Shown: positions 5,467-8,926 of the stretch, in pieces
Position numbering within the stretch: the stretch's first letter is position 1
Layout of the letters: every line of letters starts with the position of its first letter
DNA from: SXMI01 sp964391365
GTDB taxonomy: Bacteria > Actinomycetota > Acidimicrobiia > Acidimicrobiales > Microtrichaceae
Assembly: GCA_964391365.1 (NCBI GenBank)
Contig: CAYMKW010000113.1
Location: 1-8,926 of the forward strand
Direction of reading: 5' to 3'
DNA: 8,926 nt
Translations under genes and position numbers: made by a program
The notes under the pieces: model-generated
The model's database searches: none
What the model saw: only the letters and a program-made list of their open reading frames with translations
Told to the model about the DNA's origin: nothing

Positions 5467-6687
5467 GTGACCACCGAGCCGGACCGACAGGAACCGACCC
5501 CGGCCGGTGCCGGCTGGCTGGTGCAGCTGACCGGTCCGGACCGCCCCGGGATCACCGCCGACCTGATGACCACGCTCGACCTGCTCGACGCCGAGGTGCA
5601 GGACGTCGAACAGGTGCTGGTCCGAGGGATGCTCACCCTGGCCGTTGCCGTCAGCGAACCGAGCGACCACGACGCCCTCCGCTCCACGTTGCAGCACCTG
5701 GCCTCGCAGTACGACCTGCGCCTGGACCTGTCCCCCATCCCCGCCAGCAGCGGCCGACGGCCGCACGTCGACGCCGTGACGGTGCTCGGCCACGGGTTCG
5801 AGACCCCGCTGTCGGCCGCCGAGCTGGCCGCCGTCGCCGGGGGCGTGGTGGCCGCCGGCGGCAACGTCGACCGGGTGGTCCGACTCGCCCGCTACCCCGT
5901 GTACGCCTACGAGTTCCGGGTGTCGGGCGCCGACCCGTTGGCCCTGCGCACCCACCTGGGCCAGGCCGCCGCCGCCCACCGCCTCGACGTGGCGCTGCAG
6001 CCTGCCGGCCTGGAGCGCCGGGCCAAGCGACTCGTGGTGCTCGACGTCGACTCGACGCTCATCCAGGACGAGGTCATCGAGCTGCTCGCCAGCGAGGCCG
6101 GCTGCCTGGACGAGGTCCGGGCCGTCACCGACCGGGCGATGGCCGGCGAGCTCGACTTCGAGGCCGCCCTGCGGGAACGGGTGCGGCGGCTGGCCGGCCT
6201 GGACGTCGCCGCCCTGGAACGGGCCCGGGGCCGGGTGCGTCTCACCCCCGGGGCCCGCACGTTCGTGCGCACCCTCAAGCGGCTCGGCTACTGCGTGGGC
6301 ATCGTCTCGGGGGGCTTCACGCACTTCACCGACCCGCTCGCCGCCGAGCTCGGCCTGGACCACGCCGTGGCCAACGAACTGGAGCTGCGGGACGGCAGGC
6401 TCACCGGCGAGGTGCTCGGCGACGTCGTCGACCGGGCCCGCAAGGCCGAACTGCTGCAGCAGTTCGCCGCCGCCGAGGGGATCCCGCTCAGCCAGACCGT
6501 GGCGGTGGGCGACGGCGCCAACGACCTCGACATGATCGCTGCGGCCGGATTGGGGGTGGCGTTCAACGCCCGACCGGTCGTCCAGCAGGCGGCGGACACG
6601 ACCGTGAACGTCCCGTACCTCGACGCCGTGCTGTTCGTGCTGGGAGTCACCCGGGACGAGGTCGAGGCGGCCGACGAGTCCTGTTGA
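5467..6687 (+). CDS. serB: Phosphoserine phosphatase SerB with tandem ACT domains
   Basis: SerB hydrolyses phosphoserine to serine, the last step of the phosphorylated serine pathway in the cytoplasm. The product has 406 residues, close to the mycobacterial SerB2 type. Two ACT domains come first: about 17-95, with the ligand-loop motif LTGPDRPGITADL, and about 102-178, with a degenerate loop. A HAD-family phosphatase follows. Its motif I is VVLDVDSTLI (190-199), with nucleophile D193 and acid/base D195; E202 follows. Motif II is SGGF (S281), motif III is K326, and motif IV is VGDGANDLDM (347-356) with magnesium ligands D349/D353. All catalytic residues are present. ACT domains in this family bind amino acids, so feedback by serine is plausible. 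The GTG start is supported by a -10 box 7 nt upstream. The gene converges with the M16 peptidase gene, with 24 bp between the stops. Confidence 0.97.
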   Translation: MTTEPDRQEPTPAGAGWLVQLTGPDRPGITADLMTTLDLLDAEVQDVEQVLVRGMLTLAVAVSEPSDHDALRSTLQHLASQYDLRLDLSPIPASSGRRPHVDAVTVLGHGFETPLSAAELAAVAGGVVAAGGNVDRVVRLARYPVYAYEFRVSGADPLALRTHLGQAAAAHRLDVALQPAGLERRAKRLVVLDVDSTLIQDEVIELLASEAGCLDEVRAVTDRAMAGELDFEAALRERVRRLAGLDVAALERARGRVRLTPGARTFVRTLKRLGYCVGIVSGGFTHFTDPLAAELGLDHAVANELELRDGRLTGEVLGDVVDRARKAELLQQFAAAEGIPLSQTVAVGDGANDLDMIAAAGLGVAFNARPVVQQAADTTVNVPYLDAVLFVLGVTRDEVEAADESC

Positions 6688-6708
6688 GGCGGAGCGCACC
6701 GCCCCGCC
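6688..6708. terminator. Weak hairpin between serB and M16 peptidase gene
   Basis: GGCGG (6688-6692) can pair with CCGCC (6699-6703) or with CCGCC (6704-6708) in the 24-bp gap between convergent stops. The stem is only 5 bp and there is no T-run. It is listed because it is the only candidate in the gap. Confidence 0.2.
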
Positions 6709-6711
6709 GGG

Positions 6712-7986
6712 TCACTCCGGGAGGACGACCGAGGTGACCGGCTCCTCGCCGAGCACCCGCACCGCCATGGCCGACACCCGCTCGGCGTCAACGGCCGAGA
6801 GCCGGTCACGGAACTCGGCGATCGGGGCGATCCGGCCGTGCAGCAGTTCGGCCGATCCCAGCCGACCCGCACGGGCACCCGTGTCCTCGAGGGCCACCGC
6901 CGTCGAGGCCCACAGCGAACGGCACGCACGGTCGACCTCGGCCTCGTCCACGCCCTCCCGGACGATCTCCCGGACAACACCACCGATCGTGTCGACCAGC
7001 TCGTCGAGCCGGGCGACGCCGGTCGAGCACTGCAGGGAGAGCACGCCGGCATCGGAGTAGAGGCTCAGGGCCGAGCCGATCGAGTAGCTCAGCGCCCGCT
7101 CCTCACGCACCACCTGGAACAGCCGGCTCGATGGACCGCCGCCGAGCAGGTGGTTGAGGACCGCGACCACCGTGCGGTCGTCGTCGACCGCCGAGCAGGT
7201 CCTCCAGGCCTGGGCGAGGTGCGCCACGTCGCCCGGCCGCGACTCCTCGACCCGTGACGGAGCCGTCGGGCCGGGGCCGCTGCGGACCGGCCGCTCGCCG
7301 AGCACGACCCCGGTCGCCGGCCAGGCCCGTTCGACGTGCGCCAGCAGGGCGTCGTGGTCGACCCGCCCGGCCGCGGCCACGACCAGGTTGCCCGGCCGGT
7401 ACCAGTGGTCGCGGAAGTCGGCGACCTCACCGCGGCCCAGCGCCTCGATGGTCGCCGGCGTCCCCAGGACCTCGCGGCCCAACGGGTGGTCACCGAAGAC
7501 CGACTCGAAGAGCCGGACCCCCACGACGTCCTCCGGGTCGTCGAGCGCCACGGCGAGCTCCTCGAGGATCACCTGCCGCTCGTTGTCCAGATCCTCGGAC
7601 CGCAGGGCCGCCTCCGAGACGACGCCGGTGAGCACCTCGAGCGCCAGTGCGAGCGCCGTCGCCGGCACCCGCACGTGGAAGACGGTGTGCTCGCTCGTCG
7701 TGTAGGCGTTCAGTTCACCGCCGACCTGGTCGACCGCCCGGGCGATCTCCATGGCGGTGGCGTCCGGCGTCCCCTTGAACAGCAGGTGCTCCAGGAAGTG
7801 CGACACGCCCTGCAGCGCATCGGGCTCGTCCCGGCCACCGACGCCCACCCACACCGAGACCGCCACCGAGCGGGCGTGCTCGACGGTGTCGGAACACACG
7901 ACGACGCCGGAGTCGAGCTCGGTGCGTCGCAGCCGCTCGGGAGGGGCTGCGACACCCGGGATCGACCCGGCGCCGACGAGGTCCAC
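6712..7986 (-). CDS. M16-family zinc metallopeptidase (PepR/processing-peptidase-like)
   Basis: The 424-residue length is normal for a single two-domain M16B peptidase. The inverted zinc motif HFLEH is at 63-67 (ligands H63 and H67, catalytic base E66) in SHFLEHLLFKGT. The third ligand is E142 or E143 in QVILEEL, about 76 residues on. NAYTTSEHTVFH (93-104) is the usual following block. The C-terminal half keeps GGGPSSRLFQVVREERALSYSIGS (282-305), with the R297/Y301 pair typical of the family. No signal peptide is seen, so it is probably cytoplasmic. The GTG start is 17 nt after the pnp stop, without a clear Shine-Dalgarno sequence, suggesting co-transcription and coupled translation with pnp. 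A pnp / M16 peptidase pair is a known actinobacterial arrangement (pepR beside the PNPase gene in mycobacteria). The physiological substrate is not known. Confidence 0.94.
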   Translation of the reverse strand: MDLVGAGSIPGVAAPPERLRRTELDSGVVVCSDTVEHARSVAVSVWVGVGGRDEPDALQGVSHFLEHLLFKGTPDATAMEIARAVDQVGGELNAYTTSEHTVFHVRVPATALALALEVLTGVVSEAALRSEDLDNERQVILEELAVALDDPEDVVGVRLFESVFGDHPLGREVLGTPATIEALGRGEVADFRDHWYRPGNLVVAAAGRVDHDALLAHVERAWPATGVVLGERPVRSGPGPTAPSRVEESRPGDVAHLAQAWRTCSAVDDDRTVVAVLNHLLGGGPSSRLFQVVREERALSYSIGSALSLYSDAGVLSLQCSTGVARLDELVDTIGGVVREIVREGVDEAEVDRACRSLWASTAVALEDTGARAGRLGSAELLHGRIAPIAEFRDRLSAVDAERVSAMAVRVLGEEPVTSVVLPE

Positions 7987-8003
7987 TGGTGTGGTCGACC
8001 GGC

Positions 8004-8926
8004 TCAGCGACGACGACGCTGGCCGCCGCGGGAGCGGCCGCCGCCACCGCCGCCACCGCCGCCACGGTTGCGGACCGGAGCGGGCCCCAGATCGCCGAAC
8101 TCCTCGCGGAGCTCGGCGTCGAAGGCCTCGCTGAACCGGGCCTCATCGACATCACCACTGTCGGAGCCGCCACCGTCACCGTCGTCGTCGGATCGGCGCT
8201 CCGACGAGCGGCGCTCCGAGGACCCACCGCCGGACCCGGCGACCGGCTGGCCGTCGGCGCCGACCGGGGACAACGAGATCTTGCCGTTCGGGTCGACGTC
8301 CTCGACCACGACGGTGATCGGGTCGCCGAGCGCCACCACGTCCTCGACCCGGTCGATGCGCTTGCCGCCGCCGAGCTTGGAGATGTGCACCAGGCCGTCG
8401 CGTCCCGGGAGGATGTTCACGAACGCACCGAACTTGGTGATGTTCACGACGCGACCCTCGTAGGTGGCCCCGACCTCGGCCGTGGGCGGGTCCAGGATCA
8501 GCTTGATCTGGCGCTCCGCCTCGGCGACCGCACCACGGTCCACCGCAGCGATGGCGACCACGCCGACCAGGCCGTCGTCGTCGACCGAGATGTTCGCCCC
8601 GGTCTCGGCCTGGATGCCGTTGATGACCTTGCCCTTCGGTCCGATCACCTCGCCGATCTTGTCGGCCGGGATCTCGAAGCTCACGATCTTGGGTGCCGTC
8701 TCCGACACGTCGTCACGCGGCTCGGCGATGGCGCCGGTCATGACGTCCAGGATCGCCAGGCGGGCGTCCTTGGCCTGGTTGAGCGCAGCGGCCAGCACGT
8801 CGGCGGGGATCCCGTCGATCTTCGTGTCCAACTGCAGCGCCGTCACGGCGTCGGCGGTGCCGGCGACCTTGAAGTCCATGTCGCCGAAGGCGTCCTCCGC
8901 CCCGAGGATGTCGGTCAGCGTGGCGT
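8004..8926 (-). CDS. pnp: Polyribonucleotide nucleotidyltransferase (PNPase), C-terminal part
   Basis: PNPase degrades RNA 3' to 5' with phosphate. The last 306 residues are visible; the 5' part lies beyond the right edge. The fragment opens in the second RNase PH domain with GAEDAFGDMDFKVAG, keeping the residues equivalent to E. coli D486, D492 and K494. Next is a KH domain with FEIPADKIGEVIGPKGKVI (GPKG loop at 8631-8642), then an S1 RNA-binding domain (about 8262-8474) reading GRVVNITKFGAFVNILPGRDG. The final roughly 84 residues (8007-8258) are low-complexity: an SSERR repeat, an aspartate/glycine stretch, an acidic helix-like piece (EAFDAELREEFGD), nine glycines and a terminal QRRRR. Such tails may bind RNA or partner proteins; this is inference. 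The ATG at 8877-8879 is internal (the M of GDMDFK), not the start. The M16 peptidase gene follows 17 nt downstream. Confidence 0.97.
   Translation of the reverse strand, partial: ATLTDILGAEDAFGDMDFKVAGTADAVTALQLDTKIDGIPADVLAAALNQAKDARLAILDVMTGAIAEPRDDVSETAPKIVSFEIPADKIGEVIGPKGKVINGIQAETGANISVDDDGLVGVVAIAAVDRGAVAEAERQIKLILDPPTAEVGATYEGRVVNITKFGAFVNILPGRDGLVHISKLGGGKRIDRVEDVVALGDPITVVVEDVDPNGKISLSPVGADGQPVAGSGGGSSERRSSERRSDDDGDGGGSDSGDVDEARFSEAFDAELREEFGDLGPAPVRNRGGGGGGGGGRSRGGQRRRR
8037..8063 (-). repeat. Period-9 GC repeat encoding nine glycines in PNPase tail
   Basis: Three copies of GCCGCCACC-type units (plus strand; the first is GCCGCCGCCACC-phased) encode an uninterrupted run of nine glycines just before the RSRGGQRRRR end of PNPase. 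Such tracts change length easily by slippage. Confidence 0.7.
8194..8219 (-). repeat. 15-bp tandem repeat encoding SSERR in PNPase tail
   Basis: CGGCGCTCCGA occurs at 8194-8204 and 8209-8219, a spacing of 15 bp, in frame with pnp and giving two consecutive SERRS/SSERR units. It is a small in-frame duplication in the disordered tail. Confidence 0.65.

Noticed and set aside
3587..5470. A 627-codon plus-strand open frame opposite dapB and the crotonase gene.
   Set aside because: It is antisense to two genes with complete catalytic or family motifs and has low-complexity shadow-frame composition.
5229..6737. A 502-codon plus-strand frame overlapping serB, and a 433-codon minus-strand frame (5398-6699) opposite it.
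   Set aside because: SerB has every HAD and ACT motif in its own frame; the others show only Arg/Gly/Pro-rich or Val/Gly/His-rich composition.
8004..8879. A separate short gene starting at the ATG at 8879.
   Set aside because: That methionine is within the PNPase GDMDFKVAG motif and the frame remains open, with PNPase sequence, to the window edge.
1..8926. A novel defence system, mobile element, CRISPR array or RNA gene.
   Set aside because: No repeats with regular spacers, transposase, integrase, toxin-antitoxin pair or tRNA-like fold was seen. All coding space is taken by recognisable families.

Overview
This is a GC-rich (roughly 70%) chromosomal window. Every coding sequence whose start lies inside it probably begins with GTG, and TANNNT-type -10 boxes repeatedly sit 6-8 nt upstream of the start codon, which is the leaderless layout typical of Actinobacteria. 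Heliorhodopsin, SURF1, a two-ACT-domain SerB and a pnp / M16 peptidase / dapB neighbourhood also fit an aerobic, probably aquatic actinobacterium. A lineage such as Acidimicrobiia is my inference, not something the sequence proves. I see no tRNA, rRNA, CRISPR array, transposase or phage gene. Almost all of the window is coding, with no gene-free stretch above about 150 bases.

Left part (1-3577). The 5' end of a SURF1-type cytochrome oxidase assembly gene runs off the left edge on the minus strand. It diverges from a complete heliorhodopsin gene (228-1031, plus). Heliorhodopsin converges on a fatty-acid:CoA ligase gene (1061-2698, minus). That ligase in turn diverges from a small multi-pass VTT/DedA-like membrane protein (2847-3533, plus). 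A perfect 18-bp inverted repeat follows the membrane protein and is probably a bidirectional terminator against dapB.

Middle (3632-6687). dapB (lysine and peptidoglycan precursor synthesis, minus) comes first. A crotonase-fold protein lacking both classical hydratase glutamates (minus) lies upstream of it. This crotonase gene diverges from serB (serine synthesis, plus), and a nearly symmetric -10 element between the two could fire in both directions.

Right part (6712-8926). An M16 zinc peptidase lies 17 nt downstream of the 3' part of pnp (polynucleotide phosphorylase), both on the minus strand and probably one operon. pnp then M16 peptidase then dapB is a known actinobacterial order; here serB and the crotonase gene lie within it.

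The most interesting element is the heliorhodopsin, a retinal protein family whose physiological role is still debated. Its neighbours concern respiration (SURF1), acyl-CoA activation and a probable lipid-related membrane protein. A functional link between them is only a hypothesis. The rest is ordinary core metabolism with some notable promoter, terminator and catalytic-residue details.
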